Part shown: positions 1 through 6,566 of the stretch, piece by piece
Position numbering within the stretch: the first letter of the stretch is position 1
Layout of the letters: each line of letters opens with the position of its first letter
Source: DASRHY01 sp046765875
GTDB taxonomy: Bacteria > Actinomycetota > Actinomycetes > Propionibacteriales > Kribbellaceae
DNA length: 8,974 nt
Direction: 5' to 3'
NCBI GenBank assembly: GCA_046765875.1
Contig: JBKPSJ010000300.1
Coordinates: 1-8,974, forward strand
The notes under the pieces: generated by a model
Seen by the model: only the letters and a program-made list of their open reading frames with translations
Databases searched by the model: none
What the model was told of the DNA's origin: nothing
Position numbers and translations under genes: made by a program

Positions 1-781
1 TGGTCAGCCTGAGCTGCGAGCCGGGGGTGTACGCCGCGACCTGGTACGGGCCGGTCGACATCGGGCGCAGCTGGTAGTTCCGCCTGCTGTCCTTCATCTT
101 CGGGATCGGGGTGAACATCGGCAGCGAAACGAAGTACGGCAGATCCGGGAACGGCTTCTTGAGGTGGATCACGAGCGTGTTGTTGTTGGGAGTCTCGACC
201 CCCGCGTAATCCTGGCCGTCGGCGTACGGGCCCTTGTACTTGCCGGCGTCCTTGAAGAACTGCAACTGGTACGCCGGGCCGGAATCGTAGATGTCGTGCG
301 CGAACGACCGTTTGATCGCGTACGCGTAATCCGCGGCCCTGACCGGCGTACCGTCCTGGTACTTGATGCCCCTCTTGAGCTTGAACGTCCACGTCAGCTT
401 GTCGGCCGAGACAGTGCCGAGGTCATCGGCAAGGTCGGGGACCAGGACCGGCTGGAGGTCAGGTCCGTCGAGGCGGTACTGCGTCAGGGCGCGAAGGTAC
501 AGCTTCTCGATCTGGATGCCGTCCACGTAGTAGGTGTTGGTCGGGTCGAAGGTGTCGGGGGTGACGTCGGACAGGATCGTGACCATGCCACCGTGCTTCG
601 CGCCCAGAACCTCGGGTGCCGGGCCCTTCGCGGCCGGGTCGGTCGCCTGTACCTGGGCGCCACCGAGGTTCGCGTCGCCAGTGGGTCCGATGTCCTGCTT
701 GTTCTTCGACGCCGGGCTCTCGCACGCCGCGACAGCGATCATCACGGTGGCCGCGACCGCGGTGATCCGTTTCCAGTGCAT
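1..781 (-). CDS. ABC transporter family 5 substrate-binding lipoprotein (partial, C-terminus beyond the left edge)
   Basis: Extracellular solute receptor of an ABC importer of the oligopeptide/dipeptide/nickel class; it would bind substrate outside the membrane and pass it to the permeases. Reading from ATG at 781, 260 residues are visible with no stop. The N-terminus is a lipoprotein signal: Lys4-Arg5, a hydrophobic stretch, then the lipobox V-A-A-C with Cys20 as the lipidated residue. A polar, low-complexity tether of about 40 residues follows. The SBP_bac_5 fold then begins (GGMVTILSDVTPDTFDPTNT), with the family hallmark LTWTFKLKRGIKYQDGTPV followed by RAADYAYAIKRSF, and STGPYQV near the edge. 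A good ribosome site (AAAGGAGA) lies 10 nt before the ATG. The gene sits 41 bp behind the permease, so the two are probably one operon. Substrate cannot be told from sequence; the family is usually about 500-600 residues, so roughly half is missing. Confidence 0.93.
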   Translation of the reverse strand, partial: MHWKRITAVAATVMIAVAACESPASKNKQDIGPTGDANLGGAQVQATDPAAKGPAPEVLGAKHGGMVTILSDVTPDTFDPTNTYYVDGIQIEKLYLRALTQYRLDGPDLQPVLVPDLADDLGTVSADKLTWTFKLKRGIKYQDGTPVRAADYAYAIKRSFAHDIYDSGPAYQLQFFKDAGKYKGPYADGQDYAGVETPNNNTLVIHLKKPFPDLPYFVSLPMFTPIPKMKDSRRNYQLRPMSTGPYQVAAYTPGSQLRLT

Positions 782-822
782 GGTCCTGATGTCTCCTTTC
801 TGCCGCTGGCGCGTGCCGGTGG

Positions 823-1803
823 CTACCGGCGGGTCTTGGGGTCGAAGGCGTCACGAACGGCGTCGCCGAGCAGTGCCAGGGCAAGCACAAGAATCGTGAT
901 GCCGAGGACGGGCAGCCACAGGTACAGCGGGTCGGCCCTGAACCACCGGACGGCCAGGTCGATCGTCTGTCCCCACGAGGGCACGGGCTCGATCAGCCCG
1001 ACACCCAGGAACGACAACCCCGCCTCGGCGGTCACAAAGGCGGGCAGCGCCAGCGATGCGGACACGACGATCGGCGCCACCAGGTTCGGCAGCAGCTCCT
1101 TGAACAACAGCCACCGGGTCGGTACGCCGATCGCCTTGGCCGCGAGCACGAACTCGCGTTCGCGCAGCGAGAACACGTCAGCACGGATGATGCGCGCCAG
1201 TCCGGCCCAGCCGAAGAACGAGAGCACGAATATCAGAACGTAGAACCGCGTACTGGCCTGCTGTCCGGGCGTCAGGTTGAACGAGCCGCCGCGCCAGGAC
1301 TCGACGATCGGCACCATCGCGATCGCGAACAGCAGGTACGGCAGGCTCAGCACGAAGTCGATCACCCAGGAGATGACCCGGTCCACCCAGCCGCCGAGGA
1401 AGCCGGCGAGCAGGCCGAGCACCACACCGATGATGGTGCTGAACAGGGTGGCGGTGAAGGCGACGATCAGCGACGGCCGGGCTCCATACACCCAGCGCGC
1501 GAACAGGTCACGGCCCGTGCGCGGCTCGACGCCGAACCAGTGGTCGGGCGTGACGCCGATGGTCGGGTATCCGTAGTCGTTCACCAGGTCGGTGTGGTTG
1601 TCGAGGTAGTTCTGCCCCTCGATCCTGACCAGCAGCGGGGCGAAGATCGCGACAAGGATGAACAGCAGAACGATGACCGCGCATACGACGGCGACCCTGT
1701 CCTGGCGGAGCCGGTCCATCGCGAGCCGGGTCGGCGACTTGCCGTGTGCGATAAGCGCCGGCGGTGCCGCCCTTTCGGTGAAGACGGGTGCGTCACGAGC
1801 CAT
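823..1803 (-). CDS. ABC transporter permease, OppC/DppC type
   Basis: Inner-membrane channel subunit of a peptide/nickel-type ABC importer, 326 residues, full length for the family. An N-terminal cytoplasmic tail of about 36 residues leads to a first membrane helix (about 37-59, OppC_N region). An extracytoplasmic segment ends in HWFGVEPRTGRDLFARWVYG (88-107), the conserved lead-in to the transport domain. Further helices follow at about 111-137, 143-167, 188-205, 240-258 and 298-315. The cytoplasmic EAA loop that docks the ATPase is at about 216-240 (REREFVLAAKAIGV and KELLPN). The OppC signature AEAGLSFLGVGL with PSWGQ lies at 259-279. The ATG at 1803 has no clear Shine-Dalgarno, but the frame is closed a little upstream by a stop and offers no earlier start. 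It is the first gene of the visible operon, with the binding protein next. The partner OppB-type permease and ATPases are not in the window. Confidence 0.95.
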   Translation of the reverse strand: MARDAPVFTERAAPPALIAHGKSPTRLAMDRLRQDRVAVVCAVIVLLFILVAIFAPLLVRIEGQNYLDNHTDLVNDYGYPTIGVTPDHWFGVEPRTGRDLFARWVYGARPSLIVAFTATLFSTIIGVVLGLLAGFLGGWVDRVISWVIDFVLSLPYLLFAIAMVPIVESWRGGSFNLTPGQQASTRFYVLIFVLSFFGWAGLARIIRADVFSLREREFVLAAKAIGVPTRWLLFKELLPNLVAPIVVSASLALPAFVTAEAGLSFLGVGLIEPVPSWGQTIDLAVRWFRADPLYLWLPVLGITILVLALALLGDAVRDAFDPKTRR

Positions 1804-1877
1804 ATGGCGCGACAGCCTGCCCCACGGTGTGACGCCTTGCCACCTTTATCCCCCTCGGCTTGCACAAATTGTTACCG
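1804..1877 (-). promoter_or_regulatory. Possible promoter region of the ABC importer operon
   Basis: This gap holds the only clearly AT-rich patch nearby (about 1858-1881). On the minus strand GTAACA (1875-1870) and GATAAA (1850-1845) are weak -35/-10 candidates, but the 19-bp spacing is long. A small odd palindrome ACAA-A-TTGT lies at 1864-1872 and could be an operator or chance. The candidate gcvT terminator just upstream supports a separate start of transcription for the transporter genes. The element assignments are guesses. Confidence 0.25.
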
Positions 1878-1920
1878 AAAACGCTACCGGACCCCGGCGG
1901 CTGGTTTTCTCCGGCCTAGC
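1878..1920 (-). terminator. Candidate intrinsic terminator after gcvT
   Basis: On the minus strand, 8 bases after the gcvT stop codon, GCTA-GG-CCGG (1920-1911) can pair with CCGG-TAGC (1890-1883), leaving a 2-base bulge and a 20-nt loop. One G and then TTTT (1881-1878) follow. The stem is imperfect and the T-run short, so this is a plausible rather than strong terminator. Confidence 0.4.
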
Positions 1921-1927
1921 GAGGGAA

Positions 1928-3034
1928 TCAGGCTTCGCGCACGTGCACTTGGACGAAGGGCGGTTTGACGACCTCGAAAGGCTCCTGCCGGCCACGGATG
2001 TCGACCTGGAGCTGGTCACCCTCTGCGACGCCGGACGCCAGCAGGGCAAGGGCCACTCCCATTTTGAGAGTCGGCGAGAAGGTGCCCGAGGTGACCGAGC
2101 CGACGTGGTCACCGTCGGCGCCGAGCACCGTCATCCCCGGCCGCGGGATGCCGCGACCGGTGGCGCGCAGGCCGCGCAGCAACCGGGTCGGGCCGGCCTC
2201 CTTCTCGGCCCGCAGCGCCTGGTGCCCCCAGAACGCCTCCTTCTTCCAGCCGATCGCCCAGCCCAGCCGGGCCTGGACTGGGGTGATGTCCGGCGAGATG
2301 TCCTGGCCGTGCAGCGGGTACCCCATCTCGGTCCGCAGCGTGTCGCGCGCACCCAGTCCGGCCGGCGCGATGCCGTACTGCTCTCCTGCGGCGAGCAACT
2401 CGTCGAACAGGGCGACTGCCGCATCGTTGGGCACCACCAGTTCGTAGCCGCGCTCGCCGGTGTACCCGGTACGGCAAACGATCACCGCGGTCCCCTCGAA
2501 CGGCGCGATCGCGAACGACATGTAGTCGTGCCCGACCGGAAGGCCCACGGCCGACACCACCTCGTCGGACTTGGTGCCCTGCACCGCCAGGATGGCGTAC
2601 TCGTAGTGCAGATTGGTCACGTGCACGCGGGGCGGGGCCTGCGCTTCGAGCCGGCGTACGACCTCCGCGGTGTTGGCCGCGTTCGGGATCAGGAAGACGT
2701 CGTCCTCGTCGTGCAGATAGGCGATCAGGTCGTCGACGACACCGCCGTCGTCGGTGCAGCACAAGGTGTACTGCGCCTTGCCCGGGCCGATCCTGCCGAG
2801 GTCGTTGGTCAGGCACGAGTTCACGTACGCGGCCGCGCCCGGCCCACGCACACTGGCCTTGCCGAGGTGGCTGACGTCGAACACTCCGACCGATGTACGT
2901 ACCGCGGTGTGCTCCGCGACCACCCCGGCGTACTCCAGCGGCATCTCCCAGCCGCTGAACTCGGCGAACTTGGCGCCCAGGGCAACGTGGCGCTCGTGCA
3001 GGGGCGACCTTTTCAGACCGGTGGCATCCGTCAT
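1928..3034 (-). CDS. gcvT: Glycine cleavage system aminomethyltransferase (T protein)
   Basis: GcvT transfers the methylene carbon from the aminomethyl-lipoyl arm of the H protein to tetrahydrofolate, releasing ammonia; it is cytosolic. From ATG 3034 the protein has 368 residues, the usual size. The GCV_T fold is visible from FSGWEMPLEYAG (26-37) through HTAVRTSVGVFDVSHLGK (42-59). GGVVDDLIAY (97-106) holds the catalytic Asp (101/102 pair), followed by RTGYTGERGYELV (188-200), AGLGARDTLRTEMGYPLHG (225-243) and the C-terminal barrel (GSVTSGTFSP, 312-321). A longer reading from 3133 would add 33 Arg-rich residues unlike the family; the start at 3034 is preferred because homology begins there. 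There is no Shine-Dalgarno, but a TAGGTT box 7 nt upstream suggests a leaderless message. No gcvP or gcvH is in the window. Divergent from pepA. Confidence 0.96.
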   Translation of the reverse strand: MTDATGLKRSPLHERHVALGAKFAEFSGWEMPLEYAGVVAEHTAVRTSVGVFDVSHLGKASVRGPGAAAYVNSCLTNDLGRIGPGKAQYTLCCTDDGGVVDDLIAYLHDEDDVFLIPNAANTAEVVRRLEAQAPPRVHVTNLHYEYAILAVQGTKSDEVVSAVGLPVGHDYMSFAIAPFEGTAVIVCRTGYTGERGYELVVPNDAAVALFDELLAAGEQYGIAPAGLGARDTLRTEMGYPLHGQDISPDITPVQARLGWAIGWKKEAFWGHQALRAEKEAGPTRLLRGLRATGRGIPRPGMTVLGADGDHVGSVTSGTFSPTLKMGVALALLASGVAEGDQLQVDIRGRQEPFEVVKPPFVQVHVREA

Positions 3035-3071
3035 GAACCGGAACCTACCGGAGGCACCCTGCGACCGTCTG
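3035..3071 (-). promoter_or_regulatory. Candidate leaderless promoter of gcvT
   Basis: On the minus strand TAGGTT (3047-3042) fits the actinobacterial -10 form TANNNT and ends exactly 7 nt before the gcvT ATG, so transcription would begin at or next to the start codon. CAGACG (3071-3066), with a GAC core, is a weak -35 at 18 bp spacing. The absence of a Shine-Dalgarno fits leaderless translation. This is inferred from spacing and motif only. Confidence 0.4.
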
Positions 3072-3159
3072 CGTCGCGTAGCATGCGGCGGGATCACACC
3101 TGTCACGCAGCCGTACGGCAGTGGCGACCCCACTGACCGCCGAGGTTCCGAGGAGACCC
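3072..3159 (+). promoter_or_regulatory. Upstream region of pepA with a candidate -10 box
   Basis: TAGCAT at 3079-3084 fits TANNNT and would give a leader of about 70 nt before pepA; no convincing -35 is seen. The imperfectly spaced inverted repeat GCGAC(N7)GTCGC at 3061-3077 abuts this box and could be an operator, though 5-bp arms often arise by chance in GC-rich DNA. GAGGAG at 3150-3155 is the pepA ribosome site and decides the start at GTG 3160. Confidence 0.25.
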
Positions 3160-4656
3160 GTGAGCACGATCACCCTGAGCAGGATCGACAGCGCCGGCGC
3201 GAGATCGGATGTGCTGGTGATCGGTGTCGTGAAGGGCGACGGTGGCGTCACGCTGCCGGCCGGGACCGAGTCGCTCAACCAGGCCTATGACGGCAGCCTC
3301 GCCGCGATGCTGGACAGCCTCGGTGCGACCGGCAAGGCCGGTGAGGTGACCAAGCTGGCATCGCCGCGCCGGGCGAAGTCGGCAGCGGTGATCGCGGTCG
3401 GGCTCGGCCCGGCCCCCGATGGCGAGTTGAAGACCGAGGACCTGCGACGCGCGGCGGGTGCCGGCGTCCGTGCGGCCAAGACCAGCCAGTCGGTGAGCCT
3501 GGCGCTGCCGACCCCGGACCCGGCCTGCGTACGGGCGGTGGCCGAGGGCGCGCTGCTCGGGCGGTACAGCTACACCGCGTACAAGTCGGACAAGCCGGCC
3601 GACAGCAAGCCCGGTGCGCTGACCGTGATCACGGACCTCGCCCGGAGCAAGGACGCCAAGCGCGCGCTCGAGGAGGCGCAGGTCGTCGCCGACGCGGTCA
3701 ACTCCGCCCGCGACTGGGTCAACACCCCGCCGTCGGACCTGCACCCGATCGAGTTCGCCAACGTCAGCGCCGATCTGGCGAAGGCGCATGGCATCAAGGT
3801 CGAGGTGCTGGACGAGAAGGCGCTGCGCAAGGGCGGGTACGGCGGCATCATGGGCGTCGGCCAGGGTTCGGCGAACCCACCGCGGCTGGTACGGCTGTCC
3901 TACGTGCCGAAGAACGCCGTCGCGCACCTGGCCTTTGTGGGCAAGGGCATCACCTTCGACTCCGGCGGCCTGTCGCTCAAGCCGCCGACCGGGATGATCA
4001 CGATGAAGGCCGACATGGGCGGCGCCGCCGCGGTGGTCGCCGCCACCGTCGCGATCGCCCGGCTCGATTTCCCGGTCCAGGTCACCACGTATGCCGCGAT
4101 GGCCGAGAACATGCCGTCGGGTGCGGCGATCAGGCCTTCGGACGTGCTGACGATGTACGGCGGCAAGACCGTCGAGGTGCTCAACACCGATGCCGAGGGC
4201 CGGCTGGTGATGGCCGACGCGCTGGTTCGTGCGTCGGAGGACGGGCCGGACCTGATCGTCGACGTCGCCACCCTGACCGGCGCGTGTGTAGTTGCCCTGG
4301 GCACCAAGGTGGCCGGCGCGTTCGCGAACAACGACAGCACCCGGGACCGGCTGGTCGACGCGGCCGGCGCGGCGGGCGAGTCGTTCTGGCCGCTGCCGAT
4401 CCCGCCGGAGCTGCTGGACAAGCTCAAGCAGCACTCGAAGGTCGCCGACCTGGCCAACATCACCGGCGAGGCGTGGGGCGGTGCCCTCGCGGCCGCGGCC
4501 TTCCTCGGCGAGTTCGTTGCCGATGGCATCGACTGGGCGCACCTCGACATCGCCGGCCCGGCGTTCAACGAAGGGTCCGCGAGCAACTACACCCCGGCCG
4601 GCGGCACCGGCTTCGCCGTCCGCACTCTGGTCGAACTGGCCGCCTCCTCCGCGTAG
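3160..4656 (+). CDS. pepA: Leucyl aminopeptidase, M17 family (cytosol aminopeptidase)
   Basis: Two-metal (Zn/Mn) exopeptidase that removes N-terminal residues, often Leu, from peptides in the cytosol; family members are usually hexamers. The 498 residues form an N-terminal M17_N domain (about 1-150) and a C-terminal catalytic domain (about 165-490). All active-site positions are present. Metal ligands are Lys262 and Asp267 (VGKGITFDSGG), Asp285 (MKADMGG), Asp344 and Glu346 (NTDAEGRL, the M17 signature). Catalytic residues are Lys274 and Arg348. These match Escherichia coli PepA (K270, D275, D293, D352, E354, K282, R356) with a constant offset of 8. Start: GTG 3160 follows GAGGAG by 4 nt, whereas the in-frame GTG at 3121 has no ribosome site and adds only a weak 13-residue tail. 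Divergent from gcvT, and followed by a candidate terminator, so probably a single-gene unit. No signal peptide. Confidence 0.96.
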   Translation: MSTITLSRIDSAGARSDVLVIGVVKGDGGVTLPAGTESLNQAYDGSLAAMLDSLGATGKAGEVTKLASPRRAKSAAVIAVGLGPAPDGELKTEDLRRAAGAGVRAAKTSQSVSLALPTPDPACVRAVAEGALLGRYSYTAYKSDKPADSKPGALTVITDLARSKDAKRALEEAQVVADAVNSARDWVNTPPSDLHPIEFANVSADLAKAHGIKVEVLDEKALRKGGYGGIMGVGQGSANPPRLVRLSYVPKNAVAHLAFVGKGITFDSGGLSLKPPTGMITMKADMGGAAAVVAATVAIARLDFPVQVTTYAAMAENMPSGAAIRPSDVLTMYGGKTVEVLNTDAEGRLVMADALVRASEDGPDLIVDVATLTGACVVALGTKVAGAFANNDSTRDRLVDAAGAAGESFWPLPIPPELLDKLKQHSKVADLANITGEAWGGALAAAAFLGEFVADGIDWAHLDIAGPAFNEGSASNYTPAGGTGFAVRTLVELAASSA

Positions 4657-4678
4657 AGCCGGGCCGCCACGTTCTGAC

Positions 4679-4708
4679 ACCGTTGCCAGGAGGGTCGTCA
4701 ACGGTTTT
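4679..4708 (+). terminator. Candidate intrinsic terminator after pepA
   Basis: A perfect 7-bp inverted repeat, ACCGTTG (4679-4685) and CAACGGT (4699-4705), has a 13-nt loop and runs directly into TTTT (4705-4708), 22 bases after the pepA stop codon. The stem is of moderate strength and the T-run short. Position and form fit a terminator separating pepA from the transporter gene downstream. Confidence 0.5.
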
Positions 4709-4733
4709 CGACGGGACGTAGGGTTAGTCCCAT
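4709..4733 (+). promoter_or_regulatory. Candidate -10 box of the MFS transporter gene
   Basis: TAGGGT at 4719-4724 fits TANNNT and lies 9 nt before the ATG at 4734. No Shine-Dalgarno is visible in front of that ATG, so a leaderless or near-leaderless transcript is possible. A matching -35 was not found (the sequence at the right distance lies inside the pepA terminator hairpin). Confidence 0.3.
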
Positions 4734-6173
4734 ATGACGACGCAGCCTGCTACGAAATCGGCCGTCGGGCTGCGTTCGGAGCGCGGGCCGGTACTGCTGG
4801 CCGTGATGCTCAGTGTCGCGCTGGTGGCGATCGACGCGACCATCCTGGCGACAGCGGTTCCGTCGATCGTCGCCGATCTCGGCGGCTTCACCCAGTTCCC
4901 ATGGCTGTTCTCGGTGTACCTGCTGGCCCAGGCGATCTCGGTCCCGGTGTACGCCAAGCTGTCCGACCTGCGCGGCCGCAAGCCGATCATGCTGATCGGG
5001 ATCGGCGTGTTCGTCGCTGGTTCGGTGCTGTGCGGCGTGGCCTGGAGCATGCTCGCGCTGATCGTGTTCCGGCTGGTCCAGGGTCTGGGCGCCGGTGCGG
5101 TCCAGCCGGTGGCGATGACGATCGTCGGCGACATGTACAGCCTGGCCGAGCGCGCCCGGGTGCAGGGCTACATCGCCAGCGTCTGGGGCATCTCCTCGGT
5201 GGTGGGGCCGACTCTCGGGGGTGTCTTCTCCGACTATCTGTCCTGGCGCTGGATCTTCTTCGTCAACATCCCGATCGGGATCGCGGCGGCGGTGATGCTC
5301 TGGCGCCGGTTCGACGAGCAGGTGACCCGGTCGCCGCACCGGATCGACTACCTCGGGTCGGTGCTGCTCGCCGCCGGCGGAACGCTGTTGCTGCTCGGAC
5401 TGCTGGAGGGCGGCGTGATGTGGCGGTGGGCCTCGCCGACGAGTATCGGCATCCTCGCCGCCGCCGTCGTCGGCCTGACCGCGTTCACCTTCGTCGAGCG
5501 GCGCGCGGCCGAGCCCGTGCTGCCCCTGTGGGTGCTGTCCCGACGAGTGCTCAACGCCGCCAATGGTGCCGCGTTGCTGGTCGGCGTACTGCTGGTCGGG
5601 TTGTCGACTTATGTGCCTCTGTACGCCCAGAGCGTGCTCGGGACGACCGCGCTGATCGCCGGATTCGCACTGGCCGGGATGACGCTCGGCTGGCCGCTCG
5701 CGGCGTCGCTGGCCGGGCGGCTGTACCTGCGGCTCGGGTTCCGCACCACTATGGTGATGGGCTCGCTGGTCGCCGTGGCCGGTACCGGCCTACTGCTCAC
5801 GGTCGGTGCGTCCAGCCCTGTCCTCCAACTCGGTGTGGCCTGCTTCGTCATCGGCATCGGTCTGGGCTTCACCGCCTCGCCGAGTGTGGTGGCGGCGCAG
5901 TCGTCGGTGGGCTGGGAGCGCCGGGGTGTGGTGACCGGCGCGACGATGTTCGCCCGTTCTGTCGGCAGTGCGGTCGGCGTCGCCGTCTTCGGCGCGCTGG
6001 CCAACGGAGTGCTCGCGTCCCGGATCGCCGGCGATCACCGCAACCTGGAAAGCGTGCCCGGCACGGTGCTGGCGCCCGCAGTTCACGACGTCTTCGTCGG
6101 CGCCGCGATCGCGGCCTTGTTCCTTGTCGTCGCGGCGGCCTGCATGGCGAACCGCATCGAGGAAGCTAGCTGA
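4734..6173 (+). CDS. MFS multidrug exporter, DHA2 (EmrB/QacA) family
   Basis: Proton-driven efflux protein of the cytoplasmic membrane, 479 residues with about 14 hydrophobic segments, as expected of the 14-helix DHA2 group. Motifs in order: helix 1 D1-type motif AIDATILATAVPSI (32-45); motif A KLSDLRGRK (75-83) after helix 2; motif B RLVQGLGAGAVQP (113-125) in helix 4; motif C with VGPTLGG (157-163) in helix 5. WRWIFFVNIPIG (171-182) at helix 6 is typical of DHA2. The second half has the usual WERRGVVTGATMFARSVGSAVG (394-415; split here only for reference). The substrate cannot be read from sequence; DHA2 pumps export drugs, dyes, antibiotics or metabolites. No regulator gene (TetR or MarR) is adjacent. 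The stop overlaps by 8 bp the end of the convergent 104-residue gene. Alone on its strand between pepA and lpd. Confidence 0.93.
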   Translation: MTTQPATKSAVGLRSERGPVLLAVMLSVALVAIDATILATAVPSIVADLGGFTQFPWLFSVYLLAQAISVPVYAKLSDLRGRKPIMLIGIGVFVAGSVLCGVAWSMLALIVFRLVQGLGAGAVQPVAMTIVGDMYSLAERARVQGYIASVWGISSVVGPTLGGVFSDYLSWRWIFFVNIPIGIAAAVMLWRRFDEQVTRSPHRIDYLGSVLLAAGGTLLLLGLLEGGVMWRWASPTSIGILAAAVVGLTAFTFVERRAAEPVLPLWVLSRRVLNAANGAALLVGVLLVGLSTYVPLYAQSVLGTTALIAGFALAGMTLGWPLAASLAGRLYLRLGFRTTMVMGSLVAVAGTGLLLTVGASSPVLQLGVACFVIGIGLGFTASPSVVAAQSSVGWERRGVVTGATMFARSVGSAVGVAVFGALANGVLASRIAGDHRNLESVPGTVLAPAVHDVFVGAAIAALFLVVAAACMANRIEEAS

Positions 6174-6480
6174 GACCCTGGCTCTTGCGGCGGGCGTTGT
6201 AGTCGCGCATCCGTTGCGGGTAGCCGACCACGGCGGCGTCGTACGACGGGATGCCGAGCCTGTTCGCGAAGTCGTGCGCCCACTCCACCGACGGCACCCG
6301 GCGGCGGGTCCATTCACCGTCGATCGCGACCAGCAGCAAGGTCACATCGGTCACCGCCGTCCGCGGCTCGACGAAGCCCTCGACACCGGACCGGGTCCGA
6401 GCGAACTCCTCCAGATGCGCCTTGTCGGGCGAATCCGCACGACGCATCCTACCGGGGCGATGCCGGCGCAACCACTTCAT
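6166..6480 (-). CDS. Small protein of unknown function, 104 residues, probably conserved in actinobacteria
   Basis: I cannot name a function. From ATG 6480 the protein has a very basic N-terminus (MKWLRRHRPGRMRR), then an acidic/helical stretch (DKAHLEEFARTRSGVEGFVE, about 19-38), a hydrophobic strand (DVTLLLVAIDGEWTRRRV, 45-62), a helix (VEWAHDFANRLGIPSYD), and the tail GYPQRMRDYNARRK (86-99). This is a mixed alpha/beta pattern with no signal peptide or membrane helix. From memory, short actinobacterial proteins share the core VEPRT..T...DGEWTRRR...GIP.YD..GYPQRMR.YN and often lie next to dihydrolipoamide dehydrogenase genes; I could not check this. Alternative start: ATG 6447 (93 residues). 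Longer upstream readings overlap the lpd promoter and are unlikely. Convergent with the MFS gene (8-bp overlap) and divergent from lpd. Confidence 0.75.
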   Translation of the reverse strand: MKWLRRHRPGRMRRADSPDKAHLEEFARTRSGVEGFVEPRTAVTDVTLLLVAIDGEWTRRRVPSVEWAHDFANRLGIPSYDAAVVGYPQRMRDYNARRKSQGLS

Positions 6481-6518
6481 GGGAGCCAGTGTCCACCACC
6501 GGAGCAACCCGGTGACAA
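6481..6518 (-). promoter_or_regulatory. Possible leaderless promoter of the 104-residue gene
   Basis: No Shine-Dalgarno precedes ATG 6480. On the minus strand GACACT (6493-6488) ends 7 nt before the ATG and resembles a -10 with its first base changed. TTGTCA (6518-6513) matches a consensus -35 in five of six places, but the spacing is 19 bp. The arrangement suggests leaderless transcription; the evidence is weak. Confidence 0.25.
6497..6514. repeat. Inverted repeat CACCGG(N6)CCGGTG in the lpd upstream region
   Basis: Perfect 6-bp arms at 6497-6502 and 6509-6514 around AGCAAC. It overlaps the candidate -35 of the leftward gene. It could be a regulator site or a chance match in GC-rich DNA. 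Confidence 0.4.
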
Positions 6519-6527
6519 GATGTTGCG

Positions 6528-6544
6528 GGTCCGCGATCCGGACC
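6528..6544. repeat. Inverted repeat GGTCCG(N5)CGGACC just before the lpd ribosome site
   Basis: Perfect 6-bp arms at 6528-6533 and 6539-6544 around CGATC, ending 11 nt before the lpd Shine-Dalgarno. If transcribed it would form a small GC-rich hairpin in the lpd leader; as DNA it could be an operator. I cannot choose between these. Confidence 0.4.
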
Positions 6545-6566
6545 GTTACCCATCTGGAGGAGCCAC

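Noticed and set aside
164..1243. 359-codon plus-strand open frame across the lipoprotein and permease genes
   Set aside because: Opposite two genes with strong family signatures, and the frame crosses their intergenic ribosome site.
1864..1872. ACAA-A-TTGT palindrome as a definite operator
   Set aside because: Only 4-bp arms; noted within the promoter region but too short to claim as a binding site.
3035..3133. 33-residue N-terminal extension of GcvT
   Set aside because: Arg-rich, outside the homologous region, would consume the divergent promoter, and no ribosome site supports a start at 3133.
1658..3136. 492-codon open frame antisense to gcvT and the permease start
   Set aside because: Crosses two clear minus-strand genes and a terminator-like hairpin; low-complexity composition with no domain.
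3121..3159. Earlier GTG start for pepA at 3121
   Set aside because: No ribosome site in front of it, while GTG 3160 follows GAGGAG at workable spacing and begins where the M17 N-domain begins.
3103..4701. 532-codon open frame antisense to pepA
   Set aside because: GC-rich shadow frame: Arg, Gly, His and Asp rich, no recognisable domain, and it lies opposite a gene with complete M17 catalytic motifs.
4292..6169. 625-codon open frame overlapping pepA and the MFS gene in another frame
   Set aside because: Arg-rich shadow that spans the pepA stop, the terminator and the MFS promoter; both genes in the true frames have full family motifs.
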